A stretch of 64,000 nt of DNA, taken from Pyrus communis (taxonomy: Eukaryota; Streptophyta; Magnoliopsida; Rosales; Rosaceae). Below the pieces are notes generated by a model that was not told where the DNA came from, searched no databases, and saw only the letters and a list, made by a program, of their open reading frames with translations. Shown here in pieces: positions 21,667 through 32,646 of this stretch. Position 1 is the first letter of the stretch; each line of letters starts with the position of its first letter. The translations under genes were made by a program, and so were the position numbers. The DNA is taken from contig NC_084815.1 of the NCBI RefSeq assembly GCF_963583255.1, positions 10,835,724-10,899,723 of the forward strand, read 5' to 3'.

Positions 21667-22338
21667 TCACAAAGTTTGTTTACGTGAAGCCCCACTACGA
21701 GGCGCAGAAGCGGAAGGCATAGAAACAAAAGGCATAGAAGCGGGAGGCATCGGAGCGGAAGCCATCGGAGCGGGAGGCATCGGAGCTAGAGCATTCCAGG
21801 CCTCAATACTTGGCCAAGCGCTGGATGACCCTGGAAAAAGGTGCCTCTGGAGATAAGCCGAAAACCTCTGACGGTCGCTTTGAATCCGACCTTCAGACTC
21901 TTGCAGCTCATCAAGCTTCCTCTTCATGCCCGACGAATAGTTGTTGGCAAGCACGTGCAAACTTCTATTCTCGTACTTAAGCTGCTGGATCTCTTGCTTA
22001 AGAATTTCCACCTCCGCCATCAATGATTCCACCTGACGGGAGCGGGCAAGCAGGCGTTGGCCCATGTTGGACACAGAGCTTGCACACTGAACACTAAGTG
22101 CGAGGGACTCTTGAACGGCCAACTCATCGGACCGTCCTGACAGCAGCCTACTATCTTTTGGAGTGAGGAGGTTCCTAGCTACTATTGTAGCTGTTGTGGC
22201 GTCCTGCATCACGGAGTCTTCACCTGTAAGAAGACCGTTAGAAGATAAAAAAGAAGGGCGCCATACATTACCTTGACGGGGCGCAACCGGATCGCTGCTG
22301 AGACTCAAATCTAAGCTAAGGTTCGATGAGTTTGCCAT
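21667..22338 (-). CDS. Antisense coiled-coil ORF carried by element C
   Basis: 223 codons, MANSSNLSLDL start, intact, opposite to the element. Same layout as the A copy: Ser/Leu-rich N-terminus, coiled coil around MAEVEILKQEIQQLKYEN, then a shortened Met-Pro-Ala repeat. It differs from the A copy at scattered residues, yet keeps the frame. The T-rich end of the gene adjoins a long A-run (21583-21640). The upstream TATA-like TTTTTATTG is at about 22452-22460. Confidence 0.6.
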   Translation of the reverse strand: MANSSNLSLDLSLSSDPVAPRQGNVWRPSFLSSNGLLTGEDSVMQDATTATIVARNLLTPKDSRLLSGRSDELAVQESLALSVQCASSVSNMGQRLLARSRQVESLMAEVEILKQEIQQLKYENRSLHVLANNYSSGMKRKLDELQESEGRIQSDRQRFSAYLQRHLFPGSSSAWPSIEAWNALAPMPPAPMASAPMPPASMPFVSMPSASAPRSGASRKQTL

Positions 22339-22980
22339 TTTCGAAAGTGTTCAAAGAGAAGGGGTGGATGGAGTTAAAATTTCAAAGGGCCGGAGACGAT
22401 GTTCAAGAATGGGAAATCTTCAGAGGGTGTTTGTTGTGGTGATCGATAGCTCAATAAAAAAGCCAAGGCGATGCGTCCACCAATTCAAAAAGCCGGAATT
22501 TCCGGCGTAATTTAGGCAACGCTTTCTCGGCTTTTCAGAAGACGCGTTCAACTTTGTCAAAAGAATTCTTCTTTTCAGACAACACGTGGAGGCCATCACC
22601 GCAACTACATATCTTTAGCCGACAAGCGCAAAGTTCGGCGACGCTTTCTCGGCTTTTCAGAAAACGCGTTCAACTTTGTCAAAAGATTTCTGACAAAGCT
22701 GAAAACACGTGGAGGCCATCACCGCAACTACATATCTTTAGCCGACAAGCGCAAAGTTCGGCGACGCTTTCTCTGCTTTTCAGAAAACGCGTGCAGCTTT
22801 GTCAAAAGGAGCCGCATCCGCACTACTACGTGTCGTTCAGAAAGCAAAGGGGCGTCGTTCAGAAATCGAAAGGGCGCCTGCTCAGAAATCGAAGAGGCGT
22901 CGTTCAGATATCGAAGAGACATTTGTCGACAAGGGTAAAAGAACAGTACCACCACTTGATATTATTTCTATATATGTCGA
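22339..22980. promoter_or_regulatory. Divergent promoter-like block of element C
   Basis: Same parts as in A, but with an internal duplication of about 125 bp: the segment from ACACGTGGAGGCC to TTTGTCAAAAG occurs at 22582-22686 and again from about 22707. TATATATG facing element sense at about 22969-22976. Four 22-bp repeats at about 22845-22920. Confidence 0.5.
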
Positions 22981-25584
22981 CCTTCGTCTTTTATGGCAAG
23001 GCAAACCTGAAGAAAATGCCCAACTCTCCCTCACCTCTGAGGGCGCACTCCCAGCAAAGCCTTTCGAAATACTCTATTCTTTCTTCTTCCCCAAAGATGA
23101 TACCAGATGCTTGGAGTACAGATGACCCAGGAGGAAACGGCGGATTGAAGTGTGCTGATTCATTCACCGCTTCTTCAAAAGCAAAGGTATCTCATATCAT
23201 CAAGGTCAAAAGCAAAAGTATCTCATATCATGCTCTTTCCCTGTCTTTTTCTTTGTCCTTGTTCTTACTCGCATGGCAAAGTAAAAGAAGCAATCAGCCG
23301 GCACTTGGAGTCAGTCTTCCGATCTGGAGCCAACTGCCTGGAATCTATTCCTGATTGCTTACCTAGCGTTGCTCTCGAGTAGTCATCTTCAACGGTTGAT
23401 ACACTTCCGAAGAAGGGACCACTTCTGCAAAGGGGAGCGAGTAAGGCAAGTGAAAATGATACATTGAAGCATGTGGAGACAAACTTAGGCTGAGTTATCC
23501 TTCAACCCTTTTCAATACGAATTGGAAAGATTGAACAAAGAAACAGACCAAAGGGGTAAGCTCAGACCTTCGGGGGAGACCAAAAGAACCATCATGCTGC
23601 CCAGTTCAAGAAGTAGCACAAAGGAAAATCAACGATGGGCAGAAACCAGTTCAAGAGTAAGCCTGTGGAATCACAAAGATCAAAAGCCTCAATGCAATTA
23701 CCAAGGAGAAGATGGAATTTACACTCTATAACCAGATTTGCGTCTCTAAACTCTTCTCTTTGTTAATTACATTTTGCCATGTTTAGTATGTTTAAGTGCT
23801 TTTTGTGAGTTTACTTATGTTTTGTGTGAATCTATGCTTAAAACATTGAGGACAATGTTTGATTTAAGTGTGGGGGGGTAACTAAGTATATTTAATGCAA
23901 ATTCGTGGGATTTTATCACCCATTACTTCAAATGTTGTTCCTTGCTGTTTTAAGGTGTTTTTAAGTTGTCTTAGAGTGTTTTTAGTATGTTTTGTTTTAT
24001 AACTTCGAAAATCACATAAAAAGTTGAAAAATGTTTTAAAAAGCCTAAAAAGAGTGTTTTGAGTCGTTTTTGTGTGTTTGTGTCTTAGTATACCTTCCAA
24101 CACAATGATAAGGATTTGGTTTGTAATTGCATGACGGTTAAAAAGAGTTATTAACATAGAGAAAAGTTTGATTTACTCTTGGTATTTTTTTTTGCTTGGT
24201 TATGGTTATAATGTATGACTTCACATGCAATCATAAAAGAAAAATTCGTTTTAGTAACATGCTTGAAGGAAGGAACTCAAACAAACGCTACAACCCTGTG
24301 AGACTCGAGCCATTACCTTCGTTGGAGAGTTATTTTCTGTGATTCTTTGTTTTCTAAAGTTGTTGCATGATCTCATTATTCCTTACTTGGTTGCTACTTA
24401 GAATGCAATCGTATCATGATAGAACTAAATGCTAGAACTTATATCCGTTTCATTCAAAGCATGACATTGAATTGCATAACATATATCAAGATCAAGTTGT
24501 GTAGTTGCCACCCTAACCAAATAGCCTTACTTCCCATATTTCGTATTTGTTATTAGTTTTAACCCCGTTGAACCTCGTTTAGCCTATTTTCTTTGCTAAC
24601 CACATCACCCCTTACCTAGCCTAGATTAGGACCATTCGTACCCTTGTTCTTGAAGCATAGTAAGCATGACGGATAATGAATTCCTTTTGATTAATATGTT
24701 GCAGAAAATAAGTGTGGGGGAAGGGATTTTTGTGTGTATGTATGTGCCTAAGTCTTAAAGGAGGCACGGGAAAAAGAAAAAAAAAATGTGAAAAAAAAAG
24801 AAGAAGAAAAGAAAGAAAAAGAGTGAAAATAAGTGAGAATGGACTCACAAGTGTGATTGTTGAAGAAAGGGCCCAAAAAGTTTGAATATGGCCCTAAGTT
24901 TTGTGTGACTTTCCCTTGGGTGTTCAAAGTTGACTTCTGCGTTCTAAAGGGAATTCTAAGTGCCTAATTCAATACTTTGCTCACTATTGCTTAAAGAACG
25001 TTTGTTTTCCCTATCCTTTCATTGTTAGCCAACTCCCCAAGCCCCGTTACAACCTTTGACTTCTATCTTGATCGTTATGTGTTCAATAATGTGGAGTTTG
25101 GAATTGAGATGAGCTTATGGAATCACTGGTTCTCGTTCTAAGTAGTAGCATTCAATTCATGAGATCATATTCATGTCATTGTCGTAAATCCAGAAAATGC
25201 TTTCTTTGATATAACATATGTGAGTGTCAGAATTCATATTTACATCAATCTCTTCACATATAACTTAGTGTAGGGAGTGTAGTCAGAAAATCTGTGTGAA
25301 AAACGAGTGCATATCTTGTAAGGATTTGAGCAAATTCTCTAAGGCATGTTACTACATTCAAAACATGGTTTTAAATGCTTAATTGTGAAATAATATGTGG
25401 TGACTATGATTAAGAATGTACTTAAGTGTGAAGATGACTAAAATCTATGGGACTAATGATTTTTAACTTGTCATGTGCATAGGAAATCCTTGAGACGATT
25501 GTTGGAAGGTTTAGGTTGTGTTTTTCTTGTTCAGTGTCGCTTTGTTTTTGATTTCTTTTGTTTTGTTTTGCTCGAGGACTAGCA
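22981..25584 (+). other. Non-coding 3' internal region of element C
   Basis: No credible gene. A 266-codon open frame at 22554-23354 overlaps the promoter-like block and is not conserved in length elsewhere. The region holds the hairpin plus purine module (23841-23878), a second AAGTGTGGGGG (24710-24720) followed by an A/G-rich tract (24771-24835), then sequence common to all family members up to the terminal purine tract. Confidence 0.65.
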
Positions 25585-25605
25585 AAAGATAAGTGTGGGG
25601 GTATT
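25585..25605 (+). other. Terminal polypurine tract of element C
   Basis: AAAGATAAGTGTGGGGGTATT ending exactly at the 3' LTR. Confidence 0.85.
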
Positions 25606-26315
25606 TGATAGGAGCATATTCATGCGACTTAAATGGCTTGTTCTCGTGCATTTACGTTATGTTTCTTTAGTTATTTTAGTACTTTAAGCTATTTTCGTGT
25701 GTTTGTAGGTCCAAAGGGCTAAAGGAGCAAAAAGATGCATTTTGGAGATTTTTGGAGCACTTTTGGGCTAAGGATGGATAGCTTATGCTTGGAGCCAAAG
25801 TGTTGGACGAAATTGAAGACCTAATTGGAGCCAAAGTGTTGGAACCTTGTTCTCTTTAGTTTTAGGACATTTAAACCTTTCCTAATCCCAATCATGCCAT
25901 GCATAACACACATCCATTCTAACACATTGTCATTGCACATGCATTTCCTTCATTAATTAACCCACATGCTCCCATTACTTATCATAACCACATATCATAT
26001 CACTTATCACTTATCACTTATCATCATCACTTTATCATATCACTTATCATAACCACTTATCATATCACTTATCATCATCACTTTAGCTTTAATTCACATG
26101 CACATTCACTCACCACAAACATTTCACATGCTTTCCTATTCAATTAAATCAGCCACATGCATTCATCATCATAACCTAGCTGTCATTCCACTTCATTGCA
26201 CATGCATCTTCAAATAAATCAGATTTCCATCATATTCACATGCATTCCATCTTTTAATTTAATCACATGCACATTCACCTTGCTTTGCAGAAAATCCACT
26301 TCATAACACATGCAT
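25606..26315 (+). repeat. 3' LTR of element C, left part
   Basis: Matches 18506-19247 with a deletion of about 30 bp in the CTTATCAC tract. Ends at the D insertion site; the final TGCAT is the target duplication. Confidence 0.92.
26311..26315. repeat. Target-site duplication of element D (TGCAT)
   Basis: TGCAT before D recurs at 45869-45873. The intact 5' LTR of C has the empty site at about 19243-19247. Confidence 0.95.
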
Positions 26316-28295
26316 TGATAGAAGCATATTCATGCGACTTAAATAGCTTGTTCTCGTACATTTACGTTATGTTTCTTTAGTTATTTTAGTACTTTAAGCT
26401 ATTTTCGTGTGTTTGTAGGTCCAAAGGGCTAAAGGAGCAAAAAGATGCATTTTGGAGACTTTTGGAGCACTTTTGGGCTAAGGACGGATAGCTTATGCTT
26501 GAAGCCAAAGTGTTGGACGAAATTGAAGACCTAATTGGAGCCAAAGTGTTGGAACCTTGTTCTCTTTAGTTTTAGGACATTTAAACCTTTCCTAATCCCA
26601 ATCATGCCATGCATAACACACATCCATTCTAACACATTGTCATTGAACATGCATTTCCTTCATTAGTTAACCCACATGCACTTATCACTTATCATCACCA
26701 CATATCATATCACTTAATCACTTAATCACTTATCACTTATCATCACCACTTAACCACTTATCATATCATAACCACATATCATATCACTTATCACTTATCA
26801 CTTAATACAACATCCACCCACTTCACCTACAACATCCACCCACTTCACCTACAACATCCACCTACTTCACCTACAACATCCACCCACTTCACCTACAACA
26901 TCCACCTACTTCACCTACAACATCCACTTCACCTACAACATCCACCTACTTCACCTACAACATCCACCTACTTCACCTACAAATGACATAGCCATATGTT
27001 CCCTCCACTACTCCTATAAATACCCTTGCATTCATTCATTCATGAACATCTCATTTTCATACACAACACATTACAAACACATTCTCCCTTCCCTAGCCGT
27101 GAGCTTCCCATCTCTCCCCTTATAATCCAAACACCATTTTTCCATTCCACACTTCCATCCCCCAAACCAATTATCCCTAGACCTTATGCTACAATAAAGA
27201 GGAAGAGAAGAGGGCCTAAACGTTCATACAATTCAAGTTTGAGTTGTTGGAATGTTTAGGCGTTTCTTTGATTTCAATGTTTAATTTCAATTCTCTTTGT
27301 TTTGTATGAGGAACTAAACCCCCCCTTAGCTAGGGGGTGATTCGAAATATATGTTTATGCTTGCATTTTGATTTGATTACTTCCAATTGCATTTCATAAG
27401 TTGTTGATTCAATTTGTTTAACCGTTTGATTGATAACTTATTTATGTATGTTTATTAAGAATGCGCGCTTAATTTTCATGCATGAATATGACGCTAGAAT
27501 ATAAGTGATTTTCACCTAATCGTTATGAACTTATATTCACAAGTAGTGGAGGTTGCTTATAAACAATCGCGTTAAATGAATTCTTGGCACGAGTTTCATG
27601 CTCATCATAGTAACGAATGCCTCGTCAACACTTATAGTTTTCATAATGCTTAATGATCTTTGATTGTATCTTTATTGTGCTGTTCACGTAAAGGACTTTT
27701 GGAGAATGTTGTGAATTGCGTTGCGCTAACCCATCCAATTCATTAACTTAAGGAAAACTTGACGGTTAATTTAAGCGGACCTAATTAACTTGGAGTGTTG
27801 AGAATTAATGATTTATTGAAATGCAATTGGAAATCGTTTTATTATGCAAGTGTAACATATGTGGAGATGACCCCCTTAGCTATTCTATCATCCATTCATT
27901 CCATTTCATCAATTTCATATTTACATTCTGTCTAGTTTATTTAACTTGTTTCGTTATTTCAATTTTCGTATAAACTTAAATCCCCCTTTACTTTAATGTC
28001 AATTTAGTTAGAAATCATTTTAGTTTGTGTTTTTAAAAGCATTTTGAGTCTTTGGTTTGTCTTAGTGTTTTAAAGTTTAGTTTTACATTCTTTGAGTCTA
28101 GTATAGTGTTTTAAAGTTTAGTTTTACATTCTTTGAGTCTAGTTTAGTGTTTTATATTGTGTTTTTACGTTTTTGAGTCAAATCCAAGTGATTAACAATC
28201 CCTCCTAATCCCCGGTCCAGAACGATCCCTACTTGCACCTATACTACAATTGATAAAAAGAGGGTTTAATTTGTGTGCGTATAATTCTCGCATCA
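26316..28295 (+). repeat. 5' LTR of element D
   Basis: 1,980 bp. CTTATCAC tract 26679-26811, minisatellite 26812-26984 (CAACATCCACCTACTTCACC units), TATA 27015-27022, one stem-loop 27215-27260, and a tandem duplication of about 50 bp in U5 (28067-28145). Confidence 0.93.
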
Positions 28296-28300
28296 AATTT

Positions 28301-28319
28301 TGGCGCCGTTGCCGGGGAT
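28301..28319 (+). other. Primer-binding site, tRNA-Asp (element D)
   Basis: Perfect match to the tRNA-Asp 3' end, five bases after the LTR. Confidence 0.9.
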
Positions 28320-28407
28320 TAGAAAATTTGCTAATCCCTTGGATTGTTTGTTTCTGTATTGTCTTTTAGATTTAGTTTTTATTTGTGTTTTGTTTGTTAA
28401 GAACAAC

Positions 28408-29331
28408 ATGGCACTTGATAACGCTTCTCTTTTGTCACAGCTCATGGAAAGGTCCCAAATGCAAAGAGTTGATATATCTAATCTTCAATCAAGGAATAAC
28501 GTGTTTTCCAATACTTACAATTCGGATTGGAGTGATCATTCAAACTCTATGTGGTGGGAACCTCAAAATGCTCAACAAGGAGGATATTGGCAGCCACCAC
28601 AACCTCATATTCAATATGCCCAACCAAATTTAAGTTTGTCAATAGATTATAATCAAAAGCTTAACGAATTAATTTGTTTGGTGCAGGGCTCACAAAATCA
28701 AGACAATGAGGCTCGACAAGAAGACAAAAGGTTGGATCACTTGGAAAAGCAAATTGGGCAGATAGCGGAGTTCGTAGGACAATTTTGCGACCAAGGCAAA
28801 CTCCCTAGTTCAACCATTGTAAATCCGAAGGGAGGATTTGAAGCACCTTTGCCGGAAGCACTTATTGCTCCTACGCCATCTAATTCAAGTAAGGTTGTTC
28901 CAATTAGTTCTAACCCCATTCCACCTAATATCCCTATTCCTTGCAGGTTCATGAATTCCAAGGAAGAAGAAAGTGAAAAATACATCTTGGAAGACCTTCC
29001 AAAGGTGCAAAGTAGGGAATTTCATGAATTCATCAAAGGGGATATACTTGAGACAACAATGCCCAAAGAAGTTGAATTTGATGACATTGGACAAGTCATA
29101 ACCATCACATGCAATCTGGCCAAGTCCAATATCCCTGAAACTTTCAAAGGAGTGGTGTTTGTCATTGAGTTCTTGTCAGACAAAACAAGTAAGTCATTTT
29201 TTTCAAATTCCATTACATTTTATACTAACTTGTTGTTTTTTATGAATCAGGCACCTACATTAGAATTCAAACCAATGCCGGTTCACTTCAAGTATCACCT
29301 TCCATTCAAGGACCAATTCCATGCCGTTTGA
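28408..29331 (+). CDS. Gag-linker-derived ORF of element D
   Basis: 307 codons from the MALDNASLL ATG. Compared with A's version it has lost a stretch in the middle (it goes from NPKGGF straight to APLPEAL). It keeps [12 protein letters not shown], a proline-rich linker, the non-Athila segment DDIGQVITITCNLAKSNIPE, the intron-like segment and the APTLEFKPMP end. No capsid, CCHC or enzyme domain. Confidence 0.6.
   Translation: MALDNASLLSQLMERSQMQRVDISNLQSRNNVFSNTYNSDWSDHSNSMWWEPQNAQQGGYWQPPQPHIQYAQPNLSLSIDYNQKLNELICLVQGSQNQDNEARQEDKRLDHLEKQIGQIAEFVGQFCDQGKLPSSTIVNPKGGFEAPLPEALIAPTPSNSSKVVPISSNPIPPNIPIPCRFMNSKEEESEKYILEDLPKVQSREFHEFIKGDILETTMPKEVEFDDIGQVITITCNLAKSNIPETFKGVVFVIEFLSDKTSKSFFSNSITFYTNLLFFMNQAPTLEFKPMPVHFKYHLPFKDQFHAV
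29189..29250 (+). other. Intron-like segment in the gag-like ORF of D
   Basis: 62 nt: GTAAGT donor, T-rich body, TACTAAC branch motif, GAATCAG acceptor. Also open in frame, so both spliced and unspliced RNAs could be read, giving different C-termini. Confidence 0.5.
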
Positions 29332-29352
29332 TTTTATTTATGTTAAAAAAAA

Positions 29353-29383
<31 letters not shown>

Positions 29384-29394
29384 GTGGCGAGGCT

Positions 29395-30072
29395 TCACAA
29401 AGGTTGTTTACTTAAAGACCCACTACGTGGCAAAACTCTTGAAGCGGAAGGCATCGAGACGGAAGGCATCGGGGCAGAAGACATAGGAGCGGAAGGCATC
29501 GGAGATAGAGGCATCGAAGATAGAGCATTCGAAGCCTCAATACTTGGCCAAACGCTGGATGATCCAGGAAAAAAGTGCCTCTGGAGGAAAGACGAAAACC
29601 TTTGACGGTCACTTTGAATCCGACCTTCAGACTCTTGCAGTTCATCAAGCTTCCTCTTCATGCCCGTCGAATAGTTGTTGGCAAGCACGTGCAAACTTCT
29701 ATTCTCATGCTTAAGCAGTTTGATCTCCTGTTTAAGACTTTCCACCTCTGCCATCAATGATTCCACCTGACGGGAGCGGGCAAGCAGGCGTTGGCCCATG
29801 TTGGATACAGAACTCGCACACTGAACACTAAGTGCGAGGGACTCTTGAACGGCCAACTCATCGGACCGTCCTGACAGCAGCCTACTATCTTTTGGAGTGA
29901 GGAGGTTCCTAGCTACTATTGTAGCTGTTGTGGCGTCCTGCATCACGGAGTCTTCACCTGTGAGAGGACCGTTAGAAGATAAGAAAGAAGGGCGCCATAC
30001 GTTACCTTGACGCGGCGCGGCCGTATCACTGCTGAGACTCAATTCTAAGCTAAGGTTCGATGGGTTTGCCAT
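29395..30072 (-). CDS. Antisense coiled-coil ORF carried by element D
   Basis: 225 codons, MANPSNLSLEL start, no stops. The coiled coil is around MAEVESLKQEIKLLKHEN and the Met-Pro-Ser tail ends RSGSLSKQPL. Very close to the JK and I copies and more distant from A and C, so two lineages of this ORF are present. TATA-like CTTATAGAG at about 30184-30192 on its strand, roughly 115 bp upstream. Confidence 0.6.
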   Translation of the reverse strand: MANPSNLSLELSLSSDTAAPRQGNVWRPSFLSSNGPLTGEDSVMQDATTATIVARNLLTPKDSRLLSGRSDELAVQESLALSVQCASSVSNMGQRLLARSRQVESLMAEVESLKQEIKLLKHENRSLHVLANNYSTGMKRKLDELQESEGRIQSDRQRFSSFLQRHFFPGSSSVWPSIEASNALSSMPLSPMPSAPMSSAPMPSVSMPSASRVLPRSGSLSKQPL

Positions 30073-30617
30073 TTTTCAAAAGTGTTCAAAGAGATGGGGT
30101 GGATGAAGTTAATTCTCAAAGGGCCGAAGTCGATTTTCAAGAATGGGAATTCTTCAGAGTGTGTTTGTTGTGGTGATCGATAGCTCTATAAGAAGCCAAG
30201 GCGACGCGTCCACCAATTCGAAAAGCCGGAATTTCCGGCGTAATTTAGGCGACGCGTTCTCTGCTTTTCAGAAGACGCGTTCAACTTTGTCAAAAGATTT
30301 CTGACAAAGCTGAAAACACGTGGAGGCCATCATCGCAACTACACATCTTTAGCCGACAAAGCGCAAAGTTCGGCGACGCTTTCTCTGCTTTTCAGAAGAC
30401 GTGTGCAGCTTTGTCAAAAGGAGCCGCATCTGCACTACCACGTGTCGTTCAGAAAGCGAAGGGGCGTCGTTCAGAAATCGAAGGGGCGCCTGCTCAGAAA
30501 TCGAAGAGGCGTATTCAAAGATCGAAGAGGCGCCACTATTTCAAAAAGCCGGATTTGCGGGATCAAAACGTTTGTCGACAAGGGTAAAAGGTACCACCAC
30601 TTGATATTATCTCTATA
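30073..30617. promoter_or_regulatory. Divergent promoter-like block of element D
   Basis: TATA-like sites at both ends (30184-30192 facing left, TATATATG at about 30615-30621 facing right), four repeats of about 22 bp with CAGAAATCGAAGGGGCG cores (30445-30535), ACACGTGG at 30316-30323 and TTTGTCAAAAG motifs. Confidence 0.5.
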
Positions 30618-32373
30618 TATGTCGACCTTCATCTTTTATGGCAGGGCAAACCTGAAGAAAATGCCCAACTCTCTCTCACCTCTGAGGGCGCACTCCCAGC
30701 AAAGCCTTTCGAAATACTCAATTCTTTCTTCTTCCCCAAAGATGATACCAGATGCCTGGAGTACATATGACCCAGGAGGAAACGGCGGATTGAAGCATGT
30801 GCTGATTCATTCACCGCTTCTTCAAAGCAAAGGTATCTCATATCATCAAGGTCAAAAGCAAAAATATCTCATATCATGCTCTTTCCCTGTCTTTTTCTTT
30901 GTCCTTGTTCTTACTTGCATGGCAAAGTAAAAGAAGCAATCACCCGGCACTTGGAGTCAGTCTACCGATCTGGAGCCAACTGCCTGGAATCTATTCCTGA
31001 TTGCTTACCTAGCGTTGCTCTCGAGTAGTCATCTTCAACGGTTGTTACACTTCCAGAGAAGGGACCACTCCTGCAAAGATTGAACAAAGAAACAAATAAT
31101 AGGAGGAAGCTCAGACCTTCGGGGGAAACCAAAAGAACCATCCTGCTGCCCAGTTCAAGAAGTAGCACAAAGGAAAATCAACGATGGGCAGAAACCAGTT
31201 CAAGAGTAAGCCTGTGGAATCACAAAGATCAAAGCCTCAATGCAATCACCAAGGAGAAGAGGGAATTTACACTCCATAACCAGATTTGCGTCCCTAAACT
31301 CTTCTCTTTGTTAATTACATTATGCCATGTTTAATATGTTTAGTTGCTTTTTGTGTGTTTACTTATGTTTTGTGTGAATCTATGCTTAAAACATTGAGGA
31401 CAATGTTTGATTTAAGTGTGGGGGGGGGGGGGGTAACTAAAGTGTTTTGATGCAAATTCGTAGGGTTTTATCCACCATAACTTCTAATGTTGTTCCTTGC
31501 TATTTTAAGGTGTTTTTAAGTTGTTTTAGAGTGTTTTAGTGTGTTTTGTTTTATAATTCGAAAATCCCATAAAAATTTGAAAAATTGTTTTGAAAAACCC
31601 AAAAAGAGTTGTTTTAAAGTTGTTTTTGTGTGTGTGTTTGTGTCTTAGGGTACCTTCCAACACAACGATAAGGATTTGGTTTATAATTGCATGACGGTTA
31701 GAAAGAGTTATAAACATAGAGAAAAGTTTGATTTACTCTTGGTATATGCTTGGTTATGGTTATAATGTATGACTTCACATGCAATCATAAAAGAAAAAAA
31801 AATTCGTTTTTGTAACATGCTTGAAGGAAGAAACTCAAACAAACGCTACATCCCTGTGAGACTCGAGCCATTACTTTCTTTGGAGAGTTATTTTCTGTGA
31901 TTCTTTATTTTCTAAAGTTGTTGCATGATCTCATTATTCCTTGCTTGGTTGCTACTTAGAATGCAATTGTATCATGATAGAACTAAATGCTAGAACTCAT
32001 GCCCATTTCATTCAAAGCATGTTATTGATTTGCATAACACATATTCAAGAAGAAGTTGTGTAGTGACCACCACCATAGCCAAATAGCCTTACTTCCCATA
32101 CTTCATATATGTTGTAAGTTTTAACCCCGTTGAGCCTTGTTTAGCCTTTATTCTTTGTTTACCCACATTTTCCTCACCTAGCCTAGTTTAGGACAATCCC
32201 CACCCTTGTTCTTAAAAGATAGTGAGCATGACTTAATTGAATTCCTTTTGAGTTACATTATGAAAGAAAATAAGTGTGGGGGAGAGAATGTTTAAGTGTT
32301 GATGTTTTGAGATTCAAAAGAAAAGAAAAAAAAAAGAGAAAAGAAAGAAAGAAAAAAAAAAAAAAAAAAAAGA
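30618..32373 (+). repeat. 1.76-kb segment duplicated on both sides of JK, left copy
   Basis: The right copy is 41353-43109. They agree almost base for base, including private variants such as CTTCATC. The differences I saw are homopolymer lengths (14 against 15 G; 20 against 22 A). This is the non-coding 3' region of D, with the hairpin plus purine module at 31389-31433. JK's intact LTR end abuts the right copy. Confidence 0.85.
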
Positions 32374-32646
32374 GTTTGAGGTTCCCACCACATAGAGTTT
32401 GAATGATCACTCCAATCCGAATTGTAAGTATTGGAAAACACGTTATTCCTTGATTGAAGATTAGATATATCAACTCTTTGCATTTGGGACCTTTCCATGA
32501 GCTGTGACAAAAGAGAAGCGTTATCAAGTGCCATGTTGTTCTTAACAAACAAAACACAAATAAAAACTAAATCTAAAAGACAATACAGAAACAAACAATC
32601 CAAGGGATTAGCAAATTTTCTAATCCCCGGCAACGGCGCCAAAATT
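32374..32646 (-). pseudogene. Inverted gag-start and PBS fragment attached to LTR J
   Basis: About 273 bp in the minus sense: the first 51 or so codons of the gag-like ORF (start at 32534), leader and PBS (32623-32641), continuous with LTR J. It breaks off inside the gag ORF at AGAGTTTGAG (32371-32380), where it meets the A-rich tract of D with TTGA microhomology. It looks like read-through past an LTR into a second unit. Confidence 0.75.
32623..32641 (-). other. Extra primer-binding site outside LTR J
   Basis: A perfect tRNA-Asp match on the outer side of a 3' LTR, where none should be. This supports a concatemeric structure. Confidence 0.85.

Noticed and set aside
26812..26984. CRISPR-like or centromeric satellite array
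   Set aside because: Units are directly adjacent with no spacers, few in number and confined to the LTR U3, so this is an LTR minisatellite.
30403..30930. 175-181 codon open frame recurring in A, D, JK, H and I, and a 266-codon version in C
   Set aside because: It starts inside the repeat-rich promoter-like block and crosses the TATATATG motif, and an opposite-strand frame of 70-92 codons is equally conserved. Copies are near-identical, so openness is weak evidence. The C version differs in length through a duplication.
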